A DNA stretch of 35,534 nucleotides from Chloroflexota bacterium (GCA_013388755.1 JACAEQ010000017.1:1-35534), one strand, 5' to 3'. Positions 1 through 7,787 are shown, counted from the first letter of the stretch. Program-made: numbers and translations. Notes: generated by a model from the letters alone, not told the origin.

Positions 1-118
1 CGCATGCCGTGGGGCTAAAGCCCTCGGCTAGGCAAGGCGAAGCCCGCCTGCGCGGGCTAACGCATGCCGTGGGGCTAAAGCCCTCGGCTAGGCAAGGCGA
101 AGCCCGCCTGCGCGGGCT
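1..118. repeat. 60-bp tandem direct repeat, two copies
   Basis: Positions 1-58 and 61-118 are identical, and only the last two bases of the 60-bp unit differ. Each unit holds GGGGCTAAAGCCC and the pair GCCCGCC / GCGCGGGC, so it can fold into small hairpins. The array runs off the window's left edge, so the copy number is a minimum. It looks like an intergenic repeat rather than coding sequence, although one frame stays open across it. Confidence 0.9.
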
Positions 119-197
119 GGAGCGGATTATTTATTCAAAGACCATACATTTGGTTGTTGCGCCTCAGCATGACAATCTGCAAAGCTACAATGTAGTA

Positions 198-239
198 CTA
201 TCGGCTATCGCCTATCGCCTATCGTCTATCGCCTATCGG
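198..239 (+). repeat. Heptamer tandem repeat (CTATCGN x6)
   Basis: Six consecutive 7-bp units read CTATCGG, CTATCGC, CTATCGC, CTATCGT, CTATCGC, CTATCGG. The last unit supplies the first bases of the GGAGG ribosome binding site (238-242) of the CHAT gene that starts at 247. Copy-number change by slippage would alter the leader of that gene without touching its reading frame. Confidence 0.9.
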
Positions 240-246
240 AGGTCGC

Positions 247-1398
247 ATGGATCCCACCCAACTACCGGATCTCGCCCGGCTGCTGGTAGCGGGCATCGCC
301 CCGCTGATCGCTGGCGGCGCGCTGGCGAAGATCGGCGAGAATGCCACAGATACCGCGACCCAAACCCTGGGCTGCGCCTGGGGGATGCTGCAGCGCCGCT
401 TCCAGGGCCAGCGCAAGGCCGAGTCGGCGCTGACGATACTGGAAGATGAGGCCGACAGGCCGGAGAGTCAGGAACGGGTGGCGCAGCAGATTGTCGCCGT
501 ATTTCAGCACGATCCTGCCGCCATCGCCGAGTTGCGCGCCATCGTTGAAGAGTTGCGCCGGATGCAGCCGCAACCCCTGCCGCCGCAGCGCAGCCACACG
601 CAGACCATCAGCGGCAATGCACAGGTCGGCACAGCGGTTGTCGGCGATGTGCATGGCCCGATCACGGTCACGCAGCAATCGGGCGGCATCAACTTCGGCA
701 GCGGCAATGTCATCGGTCAGATCGGTGATGTTGTCGCCGGTAACAAACCTGTGACCACGGGCCCGACCATCAGCGGGCCGATCCATGCTCAGACCGTGCA
801 TGTCGCCACCGAACAGACGATCACGCACGGCGCTGCGGCATCCATGCCCGCCGCGCCCCAGGTGGTGCTGGCGGCCTCTGCCGCGCCGCGCGGTACTGCT
901 GCGCTCAACTGGGAGATCGAAGAACGGGCGTTGCGCGACTGTCTAGCGCCCTACCCGGAGCGCTTTCGGATTGAGCCGTTGCCGCGCGCTACGCCGGAGG
1001 AACTCCACCAGGCGCTGCTGCGACTCAAACCGGCCTGCCTGCATATTCTCAGCCACGGCAATACCGGCGACCTGCTGTTCCAGGATTCATACGGCGACAA
1101 GCACCCGGTGCCGCGCGCCGCGTTGCTCCAGACCTTCGCCAACACCCCGTCGCTGCGTTGCGTCATCCTGAGCGCCTGTGACTCGGCGGCGGATCTGACG
1201 GCGCTGGGGCCGGGGATGCCGCCGCTGATCGCGATGCGCGCGGCAATCAGCAGCGATGCGGCGCGCGCGTTCGCGCAGGGGTTCTATGATGCGATCGCCG
1301 CCGGGCACGATGTGCGCGCCGCGTATGCCGCCGGGCGCGACCGGATGCGCCTGCTGGGTGTGGGGGATGCCGATGTGCCGGTATTGCTCGAGCGGTAG
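247..1398 (+). CDS. CHAT-domain protease-like protein
   Basis: A 383-aa protein with a C-terminal CHAT (caspase-like) domain. The catalytic dyad is visible as His270 in HILSHG and Cys311 in VILSACDS. The end of the domain (about 325-375) has the usual pattern of a short strand, a helix starting SSDAARAFAQGFY and a final helix with AYAAGRDRM. The N-terminus has a hydrophobic helix (about 11-28), then a helical region to about 115. Next comes a Gly/Val-rich segment (about 118-170) of short strands such as GTAVVGDVHGP, resembling the beta-rich linkers of bacterial conflict proteins. It lacks the TPR or STAND modules that often accompany CHAT. GGAGG at 238-242 lies 4 bases before the ATG. CHAT proteins are known as proteases activated in conflict or cell-death pathways; the substrate here is unknown. 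The 3' quarter is duplicated at 2521-2756. Confidence 0.85.
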   Translation: MDPTQLPDLARLLVAGIAPLIAGGALAKIGENATDTATQTLGCAWGMLQRRFQGQRKAESALTILEDEADRPESQERVAQQIVAVFQHDPAAIAELRAIVEELRRMQPQPLPPQRSHTQTISGNAQVGTAVVGDVHGPITVTQQSGGINFGSGNVIGQIGDVVAGNKPVTTGPTISGPIHAQTVHVATEQTITHGAAASMPAAPQVVLAASAAPRGTAALNWEIEERALRDCLAPYPERFRIEPLPRATPEELHQALLRLKPACLHILSHGNTGDLLFQDSYGDKHPVPRAALLQTFANTPSLRCVILSACDSAADLTALGPGMPPLIAMRAAISSDAARAFAQGFYDAIAAGHDVRAAYAAGRDRMRLLGVGDADVPVLLER

Positions 1399-1579
1399 CT
1401 GCGCAAGGTCGCAGCGCGGACGCCGCGCGTGCAATGCGGACGCCGCACGCAGCGCGAGGTCGCAGCGTGTGCAACAGAGACGCGCCACGCTGCGTTCGTG
1501 GGCTTTGTATCCTTGCGCCTTTGTGGTCTGGCTTCTCTGAGCGGCATTGCGAAAAAGCGCAGAGATATGGGCCAGGTGG

Positions 1580-1585
1580 TACAAT
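1580..1585 (+). promoter_or_regulatory. Candidate -10 box of the UPF0175/DUF3368 TA pair
   Basis: TACAAT preceded by TGG (an extended -10 look), 46 bases upstream of the antitoxin ATG. No convincing -35 box sits 16-18 bases upstream, so the call rests on the -10 alone. Confidence 0.4.
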
Positions 1586-1631
1586 AACTGAGACATATGA
1601 CATGACCTCAGGGGCGAGGGAGGAATGTGCA

Positions 1632-1934
1632 ATGGTCACGGTTCAGGATCTTGTCAAAGCAAAGCTGTACGCTGATGATAATGCCGTCATCGTCGATGCG
1701 CTGCGTCACCTGTTGCGCGATCGTCCCGATCTGCGCATCGATCTTGCGATCTATCGGTATCAGCATGAGGCAATCTCCTTGGCCCGAGCCGCCGATCTGG
1801 CCGGTGTAAGCTGGCTCCAGATGCGCGACATCCTGCGTGAACGTGGTCTGCCGCTCCAGCTTGGCCCTGAAACGATCGAAGACGCCCAGGCGGAAGTGGA
1901 CGCCGTACATCAGGAGTTGAGGGCGCGTTCGTGA
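1632..1934 (+). CDS. UPF0175 family antitoxin-like protein
   Basis: A 100-aa protein. The core HEAISLARAADLAGVSW (about 49-65), followed by LRERGLPLQL and an acidic tail, is the UPF0175 signature. This family occurs as the antitoxin upstream of PIN-like toxins. The helix-turn-helix-like stretch probably binds DNA for autoregulation. The frame is open upstream to 1434, but ATG 1632 is preceded by GAGGGAGG (1616-1623) and starts exactly where the family does. Its stop codon overlaps the toxin start by 4 bases (GTGA at 1931-1934), the usual coupling in such operons. Confidence 0.85.
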   Translation: MVTVQDLVKAKLYADDNAVIVDALRHLLRDRPDLRIDLAIYRYQHEAISLARAADLAGVSWLQMRDILRERGLPLQLGPETIEDAQAEVDAVHQELRARS

Positions 1935-2446
1935 GTGTCGTCAGCAGCACGACCGTGCTCTCGAACTTCGCAAGTATTGGGCAGCTCGCGGTGCTGCGCC
2001 ACCTGTTTGGCGTCGTCTGTATGCCAACCGAGGTGTTTGCCGAGATCGAAGATGCACAGCATGAGGGATACCCGTTTTTCGCCGATATCGAACAGCAGAC
2101 CTACCCGCTTGTCGAAACCGGATGGCTGCATCTCATCAGTTTGGATGAAACCGAGCTGCGCCTGGCTGCAACCTTATCAGCGGGATTGCATCGTGGTGAA
2201 CGCAGTTGCATAGCCATCGCCCTCCAACGCAACTGGCTGATGCTGACCGATGACCGGGCTGCACGCGCCGAAGCGCGGCTACGGCAGGCGCGGTTTTCGG
2301 GATCGATTGGCTGTCTCGTCCTCGCAGTGGAACGAGGTCTGATTCCGCTGGCTCAGGCAAACGGATGGCTGGAGGCAATGATTGCTCAGGGCTATTATGC
2401 GCCACTTACCGACCTGAGCCTTCTCATCAATCGCGGACCAGCGTAA
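1931..2446 (+). CDS. DUF3368 PIN-like toxin
   Basis: A 171-aa protein resembling DUF3368 / COG2405 PIN-fold nucleases. These are RNases acting as toxins of UPF0175 pairs. Visible landmarks are the opening strand VVSSTTVLSNF, Glu in MPTEVFAEI, GERSCIAIAL and the LTDDRAAR segment with its acidic cluster. The first acidic residue of the PIN site (usually Asp in SDTSPL, often Asn in this subfamily) is Ser here, so catalytic strength is uncertain. It starts on GTG and overlaps the antitoxin by 4 bases. The pair sits between the CHAT gene and a second copy of that gene's 3' end. Confidence 0.82.
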   Translation: MSVVSSTTVLSNFASIGQLAVLRHLFGVVCMPTEVFAEIEDAQHEGYPFFADIEQQTYPLVETGWLHLISLDETELRLAATLSAGLHRGERSCIAIALQRNWLMLTDDRAARAEARLRQARFSGSIGCLVLAVERGLIPLAQANGWLEAMIAQGYYAPLTDLSLLINRGPA

Positions 2447-2519
2447 ATGTGGCCACGCTGGGTGCCGATCAAATATCCAGGTAACACCCGACTGCACTTC
2501 ACACGTATCGCGGCGCTGT

Positions 2520-2756
2520 GTCATCCTGAGCGCCTGTGACTCGGCGGCGGATCTGACGGCGCCGGGTCCGGGGATGCCGCCGCTGATTGCGATGCGCGCG
2601 GCGATCAGCAGCGATGCGGCGCGCGCCTTCGCGCAGGGGTTCTATGAAGCCATCGCCGCCAGGCACGAAATTCGCGTCGCGTATGCCGCCGGGCGCGACC
2701 GGATGCGCTTGCTGGGTGTGGGGGATGATGATGTGCCGGTGTTGGTTGGTGGGTAG
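2520..2756 (+). pseudogene. Partial second copy of the CHAT gene 3' end
   Basis: From about 2520 to the TAG at 2754-2756 the sequence repeats 1162-1398, with about nine of ten bases identical when aligned by eye and no gaps. It keeps the LSACDS cysteine box in frame but lacks the rest of the CHAT domain, including the catalytic His. An ATG at 2574 could give a 60-aa peptide, but there is no ribosome binding site. This is a truncated duplicate left downstream of the TA pair. Confidence 0.88.
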
Positions 2757-2797
2757 GCGCACGTGATGCGATCAGACCGCAAGCTTATGAACGGCAA

Positions 2798-3196
2798 TCA
2801 GCTATAGTTTGCATGCCACCAATCGAAAAGCGCATGGGTTCGATGCGGTTGAGACCGTCCACGCACATGCATCCACCTCAACGCATGTGCAAGATCCGCG
2901 GCCGCGCTTTGCGTTTCCTCTGCCCAATGCTTAAGCAGTTCAAGTGATGACACTATCTGGAGCTGTGGGCAACGTTGGGCAAAGAAGCGAATCGCCGCGC
3001 GATCGTCCGTGCCGATAGCCCAATCGCTCTCAACCGCGATTGCGCCCGTAATTGCCTCGCCATCATCGGCAAGCCGCGCCGCAAAATCGATGAAGCGCGC
3101 ATGTTCAGTATCCAGTTCCAGATCGACGATCCGGATGCGCCCTTCATCGATCAGCGGCCCTGAGTCGATCGCTTCTCTGGCGCCTGAACCATCCAC
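2798..3196 (-). pseudogene. N-truncated PIN-domain protein
   Basis: The 132 codons resemble the C-terminal two thirds of a PIN-domain family: an IVDLELDTEH strand, then FAARLADDGEAITGAIAV, then a WAIGTDDRAAIRFF acidic site and an ILKHW-like end (LLKHWAEE). The opening strand with the first catalytic Asp is missing. Two stop codons (TAA TAG) lie a few codons upstream of the only start (GTG), which has no ribosome binding site. A neighbouring frame upstream reads LIVVAGG, so a frameshift near the 5' end is also possible. No antitoxin gene is seen beside it. Confidence 0.6.
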
Positions 3197-3315
3197 CCGC
3201 GACCACTATTAACCCGTGGTTGCGACCTTCCCACCCGCAATCGTGGCATTTGTTCTATGCTTGAGCTATGGCATTACCGCCACGTCGTCGTCATTCATCC
3301 GCGCGGAGCGATACT

Positions 3316-4686
3316 ATGCAGCATCACCTTTCTACCCGCCGCCTCCGGCTCACCGATTTTTTGCTCGCTGGTCTGGCCATATTCACGCTCAGCGGCTGCG
3401 CTGGTGTCACGCTGCGACCACTCGCGGCAGCGCCGCCGCCGACCGCCATGCCGCAACTTGCGGGCGAGCCACTCGCCGCACCACCGACACCGGAACGCGT
3501 CACTGCGCCAGCTAGCGCCGTCGTGGCGACGCCGCCCGCCGCAACCGATACGCCAGAGCCGGCGCCGACACTGCCAGCCGTTGCGGCGACTGGAAGCGTC
3601 GTTCATGGCGGCAATCTGCGCGTTGTACCTTCCGGCGCCATTGTCGGTCAGCTCTGCCCTGGCGATACCATCGGGTTTCTGACGCGCGAGGGCGAGTGGT
3701 TCCACATCCGGCTGGAACAAACGGTCGCGGATTGCGTCCCCGATCGCGCACCGGCCGGAACCGCGGGCTGGGCGCACCAGACGTTGCTCTCCGCACCGGC
3801 CGTCACCATTGCCGAAGCGCCCGCCCAGCCGATCAGCGATGAGTCCGGTGCCACGATTGCGCCGCCGGCCGACGCCGCGCGCGCACAGGTCACCAATGTC
3901 GTCGATGGCGATACCATTGATGTCCTGATCGACGGGCGCGAAGTACGCATCCGCCTGATCGGCATCGACACGCCGGAAACCGTCCATCCCACCGACCCGG
4001 TGGAATGCTTTGGCCGTGAAGCATCGACCTTTGCCCGTGAACTCTTGACCAACCAGCGCGTCCTGCTAGAAGCGGATCCCAGCCAGGGAGAACAGGATCG
4101 CTATGGCCGCCTCTTGCGGTATGTCTGGTTAAGCGATGGCCGCCTGGTCAATCAGGAGCTCATCGCCCAGGGATACGCCTTTGAGTATACCTATAACACG
4201 CCGTACGCGTACCAGACGCAATTCAAGGAGGCGCAACGCGCGGCGCGTGAAGCTCAGCTTGGTCTCTGGTCACCCACAGCATGCAATGGTGAACAGAAAC
4301 CAGCAGAACCGACGCCCGCCGTTGCGCCGCCGGCAGCACCGGCCCCAACACCGGTTCCCGTCACCCCGGCGGCGACGGTGTGGTTCAGCAGTTGTCGCTC
4401 CAACCCGGGCGGCGCGCCCAACGCCCCCGTCACGATTGCCGGCGTGGATAAACGCGCTGAAGCGGTCGTTTTGAAGAATGTCAGCAGCGAAGCCATCAAT
4501 CTCGATGGATGGATCATGTGCAGTATCAAGGGCGGACAGATTCATAGCGGGATTGGCGGGGTGCTCCAACCTGGCGAACAGCGGCGCTTCCAACATGTCG
4601 GCAGCAACATCTGGAACAATAGCGAACCGGATCCTGGCGCGCTCTATGATGCGGAGGGTCGCCTGGTCGCCTACTGGCCGGATTGA
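3316..4686 (+). CDS. Lipoprotein thermonuclease with SH3-like and lamin-tail domains
   Basis: A 456-aa exported nuclease. ATG 3316 is preceded by CGGAG and opens a signal peptide ending in the lipobox LSGC (FTLSGCAG), so the mature protein should be lipid-anchored outside the cell. A Pro/Ala-rich linker follows, then an SH3-like domain (about 85-145: LRVVPSG, VGQLCPGDTIGFL, GEWFHI, GWAHQ). The SNase domain (about 180-320) has VVDGDTIDV, Arg213 and Glu221 in RLIGIDTPE, and Arg265 in DRYGR, matching the three catalytic residues of staphylococcal nuclease. The C-terminus (about 355-455) looks like a lamin-tail domain (VVLKNVSSEAINLDGW, LQPGE). It likely degrades extracellular nucleic acid. The frame is open from 3268, but that start would bury the signal peptide. 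Confidence 0.88.
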   Translation: MQHHLSTRRLRLTDFLLAGLAIFTLSGCAGVTLRPLAAAPPPTAMPQLAGEPLAAPPTPERVTAPASAVVATPPAATDTPEPAPTLPAVAATGSVVHGGNLRVVPSGAIVGQLCPGDTIGFLTREGEWFHIRLEQTVADCVPDRAPAGTAGWAHQTLLSAPAVTIAEAPAQPISDESGATIAPPADAARAQVTNVVDGDTIDVLIDGREVRIRLIGIDTPETVHPTDPVECFGREASTFARELLTNQRVLLEADPSQGEQDRYGRLLRYVWLSDGRLVNQELIAQGYAFEYTYNTPYAYQTQFKEAQRAAREAQLGLWSPTACNGEQKPAEPTPAVAPPAAPAPTPVPVTPAATVWFSSCRSNPGGAPNAPVTIAGVDKRAEAVVLKNVSSEAINLDGWIMCSIKGGQIHSGIGGVLQPGEQRRFQHVGSNIWNNSEPDPGALYDAEGRLVAYWPD

Positions 4687-5349
4687 CGCAGGGTCGCGCC
4701 GGTTTTGTGGTGAGACGAATGCATATCCGAGACGTTGTTCAACGTGAGTATCACAACTTGTTAAGCACACACCATCATGTCTATACCCTCACATGCGCCC
4801 ATAATAAGGTATAATCACCAGCAATTCGCCTAGTCACTGTCGCACCGGAGCGATAATGCGTGACAACCTGCTTAACATCAACCAGCATTCTCGCGGTTCG
4901 CCGAAAACCAACCCTACTGCCGATCGACCTGCTCGCTATAGGATATCCTGATCGACACAAACATTCAGTCGCCTCATAATGCCTGCTCAGCGATAGCAAG
5001 GGAAAACGATGAAGGCGCAGAGGCAGAGATAAAGACAAGACAATTGCTACACTACCATTTGGGACACCGATTGAACCGATTGAACCAGCTGGAGAAACAC
5101 TAGGTGTTGACACCATTGAGCATGTTCTTACTGCAGGATTGAAGCCTGCCGATAGCTATGCAGTATCACACCAAGAAGTACACGATGGGTTTCGGAAGTT
5201 GAACTAGAGACCTTTGCCGCGTTACCCCAAACGTGGTCGCAACTAAACCGTGAAACCTGGCATTGATTACTTCTCTGAGAATATGCAACCGGCGCAATTA
5301 ACTGGTGGATTGATCAACAAACCACCCCGAGCAAAAAGGGACACGCGGA
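4687..5349. other. Gene-poor region with orphan promoter/RBS and an ORF remnant
   Basis: No intact gene is seen. At 4810-4815 a TATAAT is followed by CACCGGAGCGA (4843-4853) and an ATG at 4856, but that frame stops after 31 codons. The same -10 and RBS cassette precedes the CHAT relic at 7788, so this may be the severed 5' end of a related gene. From 5013 to the TAG at 5205 a frame is open without a start codon; its peptide (beginning about TIATLPFGTPIEP) is not one I recognise. The base composition is more AT-rich than the neighbours and this continues into the next gene. Confidence 0.5.
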
Positions 5350-6513
5350 ATGCCATCCATTGAACCATCCTCACACTTTACCCAATTGCGCGACTGGTCC
5401 GAACGGAAACATCAGGTTTTGAAAGATTATCTCCCGGCTTTTTGCCGAGTATTGTCACGTCGGGCAGAAACGATATGGTACGTCGATGGCTATGCTGGTG
5501 CAGGCATCTACCGCGATCCAAATAACCCCGACGCTCCCGGACATCCTGGTTCGCCGGTGTTGGCAGCGAAGATCATTCAGACTCTGCCATATCCAATTAG
5601 GTGCATCAATGTAGAAGGAGATCAGGAGAATTTCGGGAGTTTGCAGCGTGAGACTGCTCATTTCGCGAACGTTGAAAGTATCCATGGCGATTTCAACGCT
5701 GTGATTGACCAGATCCTCTCGAGAGTAGCCGAGATGCCGGCATTCTTCTTTCTTGACCCCTTCGGAACGAAAGATTTGCCTATGGAAGGTCTCGTCGATA
5801 AGATCGCGCTCCGTACAAAACCGACTGATATCCTCCTTCGGTATGCGACGGAGACGGTGCGCCGCGTAGCTGCTGCATATGAAAAGGATGCCAAACGGGG
5901 AAGTGCCCATGGGCGCAATCTGGACAAGTGGTTTCGTGGTCAAGACTGGCGTACAATAATCGAACAGCATACCGGTGATGAGCGAGACGAGGCACTGATT
6001 CGGTATTACCTGAAGCAGCTTGTTACAATCTCCAATAGCCGGATGAGATTTGCCTGCGCATATCCCATCCGATCGACCGAAGGATTGACAAAATATCACC
6101 TGGTGTTTGCAACTGGCGATCGGCTCGGGATGAAAGTGATGAGTGACATACTCTACAAGGCTGAAGCCAAGTATGTAGAAGAGCACGCAGCATATATTGA
6201 GCAGAAGGAGGCAGGGAAGTTAAAAGGGCAAACGATGTTTGATTTCGCCAATCCACACACCGAGCCTTCAGCGGCTGATCAGTTGACGGCGAAAATTGCC
6301 AAAATAGAACAATCAATCCTCGATCAGCGGCAACACAGGACTCATTGGGAATTTGATGACTTGCGCTGTACCCTGATTGAGCATGGATGGTTTGCTCGGT
6401 TCAGCGAAAAAGAGTTTCGCGACGCTTGTAAGGGGCTGTATGCTAAAGGGCAGATTGAGCGTGTATCAGCCGGAAAAGGCTGGAATAAGGGTACGGTCTT
6501 CATCCTTCGATAG
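5350..6513 (+). CDS. tcmP: Three-Cys-motif partner protein TcmP
   Basis: A 387-aa protein matching the TcmP family, defined by its regular place next to a three-cysteine protein of the Gp37/Gp68 (DUF5131) family, as here. Landmarks are LRDWSERKHQVLKDYL near the start, the strand-loop IWYVDGYAGAGIYRD (about 42-56), the GSP loop, and FFFLDPFGTKDLPM (about 132-145). YVDGYAGAG and LDPFG resemble the nucleotide-binding loops of a Rossmann-like methyltransferase fold. The C-terminal about 75 residues look like a winged helix (HWEFDDLRCTLIEHGWF). The biochemical role of the family is not established to my knowledge. An A/G-rich AAAAAGGGA stretch lies 8-9 bases before ATG 5350. Its codon use is less GC-rich than nearby genes, suggesting horizontal transfer. 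Confidence 0.85.
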   Translation: MPSIEPSSHFTQLRDWSERKHQVLKDYLPAFCRVLSRRAETIWYVDGYAGAGIYRDPNNPDAPGHPGSPVLAAKIIQTLPYPIRCINVEGDQENFGSLQRETAHFANVESIHGDFNAVIDQILSRVAEMPAFFFLDPFGTKDLPMEGLVDKIALRTKPTDILLRYATETVRRVAAAYEKDAKRGSAHGRNLDKWFRGQDWRTIIEQHTGDERDEALIRYYLKQLVTISNSRMRFACAYPIRSTEGLTKYHLVFATGDRLGMKVMSDILYKAEAKYVEEHAAYIEQKEAGKLKGQTMFDFANPHTEPSAADQLTAKIAKIEQSILDQRQHRTHWEFDDLRCTLIEHGWFARFSEKEFRDACKGLYAKGQIERVSAGKGWNKGTVFILR

Positions 6514-6524
6514 TAGCTGTATCA

Positions 6525-6553
6525 TTGACTTATAGGCACGCGTGTTCTACAAT
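6525..6553 (+). promoter_or_regulatory. Sigma-70-type promoter of the DUF5131 gene
   Basis: TTGACT (6525-6530), a 17-base spacer, then TACAAT (6548-6553). Only one base of each box departs from consensus. It lies in the 118-base gap after tcmP, so the second gene can be transcribed on its own. Confidence 0.75.
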
Positions 6554-6555
6554 TG

Positions 6556-6587
6556 AAGTGCATGATCGTTCCGCGAATCGTGCACTT
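6556..6587 (+). promoter_or_regulatory. Inverted repeat at the DUF5131 transcription start
   Basis: AAGTGCATGAT (6556-6566) pairs with ATCGTGCACTT (6577-6587), an 11-bp stem with one G-U pair and a 10-base loop. It begins two bases after the -10 box, so it covers the expected transcription start. No T-run follows, which argues for an operator or a 5'-leader hairpin over a terminator. Confidence 0.65.
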
Positions 6588-6631
6588 TCTGCGCTGTTAC
6601 GTTGGCGCTCTCAGATTGGAGGTCTACTCAT

Positions 6632-7441
6632 ATGGGCCAGAAGTCAGCAATTGAGTGGACTGACCATACCTTCAATCCGTGGTGGGGCTGTACCAAAGTC
6701 TCACCTGGGTGTGTTCACTGCTATGCGGAAACCTTCTCCAACCGCTACCAATTTGATGTGTTTGGACCTCGTAAACCCCGCCGCACCTTTGGCGAGAGTT
6801 ATTGGCACGAACCCCTGAAATGGAATCGACTAGCGGCACAGACTGGTACGCGCGCCCGCGTGTTCTGTGCCTCAATGGCGGATGTCTTTGAAGACAACGC
6901 CAGCGTCGAGCCCGAGAGACAGAAGCTATGGCGCTTGATCGACGAAACTCCGATGCTTGACTGGCTGCTCCTCACGAAGCGACCACAGAATATGCGTCGC
7001 CTTGCTCCATGGGAGAATGATTGGCCGATCAATGTCTGGGCGATGACGAGTGTCGAGGACCAGGCGCACGCACAAAGCCGTATTCCTCTCCTTCTTGAGG
7101 TTCCTGCGCTCGTCCATGGCCTATCCGTTGAGCCGCTGCTTGAACCAGTTGACCTCGCGCCATGGCTGGATGACCTTCAGTGGGTTATTGTCGGCGGCGA
7201 GAGTGGACCAGGCGCCCGGCCTATGCAAGTGGAATGGGTTGCATTTCTTCGCGATCAGTGCATCGAAGCCGGCATCCCATTCTTCTTCAAGCAGTGGGGC
7301 GAATGGTCATATGCCACAGACTCGAGTATGCCTACGAGGCGTGTCGGGAAAAAGGCAGCTGGACGCGACCTTGAGGGCCGAACGTGGGATGAGATACCTG
7401 ATGTTGAGAGCTTGTGGCTTGCGCGAACAGCGCATTTCTAG
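6632..7441 (+). CDS. DUF5131 / phage Gp37-Gp68 family three-Cys protein
   Basis: A 269-aa member of the Gp37/Gp68 family. The N-terminal IEWTDHTFNPWWGC leads into cysteines spaced C-x6-C-x2-C (WGCTKVSPGCVHCYAE), a cluster reminiscent of radical-SAM iron-sulfur ligands. Further family marks are VFCASMADVFEDN, LLLTKRPQNM, VWAMTSVEDQ, LSVEPLLEPV, VIVGGESGPGARPM and FFFKQWGEW. The family is found in phages and in mobile bacterial islands beside TcmP; what the pair does is not settled. ATG 6632 follows GGAGG (6618-6622) by 9 bases. A TTG at 6602 lies before this RBS and is rejected. The gene has its own promoter just upstream. Confidence 0.88.
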   Translation: MGQKSAIEWTDHTFNPWWGCTKVSPGCVHCYAETFSNRYQFDVFGPRKPRRTFGESYWHEPLKWNRLAAQTGTRARVFCASMADVFEDNASVEPERQKLWRLIDETPMLDWLLLTKRPQNMRRLAPWENDWPINVWAMTSVEDQAHAQSRIPLLLEVPALVHGLSVEPLLEPVDLAPWLDDLQWVIVGGESGPGARPMQVEWVAFLRDQCIEAGIPFFFKQWGEWSYATDSSMPTRRVGKKAAGRDLEGRTWDEIPDVESLWLARTAHF

Positions 7442-7787
7442 GTTGACTCGCCCCTGTTATTACCAGCCCTTAGCTCTCATACCTTCGCCCTCTACCTGTT
7501 CCCTTCGTGCCGTTTCCCACCCGTCGACGCATGCAGGACGATCGGGCAACTTGCGATCGCTGCGCCGTGCTGCTATCCTCAGGGTGCAAAGCGACGACCC
7601 CATTGGTGTGGGGAAGACTGATCACCCGCTAGGAAACGCCCCGGCTCTCCCGAGTCGGGCGATTGATTCTGGGTGCTGCCGTTCCGGGTGGTCGTAATCG
7701 TTGGCCGCGCTACAGATACTCACCACCTGCGCCCACATTCGGGTATAATCGTCCCATTCGTCCCGCTTGCACCGGAGCGACTGTGCG
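7442..7787. other. Intergenic region with hairpin and promoter-like element
   Basis: No gene is seen. A hairpin CCCGGCTC (7640-7647) / GAGTCGGG (7652-7659) with a 4-base loop and one G-U pair could end transcription of the upstream gene, but no U-tract follows. TATAAT at 7744-7749 and CACCGGAGCGA at 7770-7780 form the start signals of the CHAT relic. No good -35 box is visible. Confidence 0.5.

Noticed and set aside
1-240. CRISPR array at the left edge.
   Set aside because: The 60-bp units are directly adjacent without spacers and the heptamers are too short.
2798-3196. An intact PIN toxin gene.
   Set aside because: The first active-site strand is missing, stops lie just upstream and there is no RBS or antitoxin.
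4781-5116. A 111-codon minus-strand frame in the gene-poor region.
   Set aside because: No RBS, low-complexity Ser/Leu content and no recognisable features.
6602-6631. TTG start of the DUF5131 gene at 6602.
   Set aside because: It lies upstream of the GGAGG; the family starts with the MGQKSAIEWTD that follows ATG 6632.
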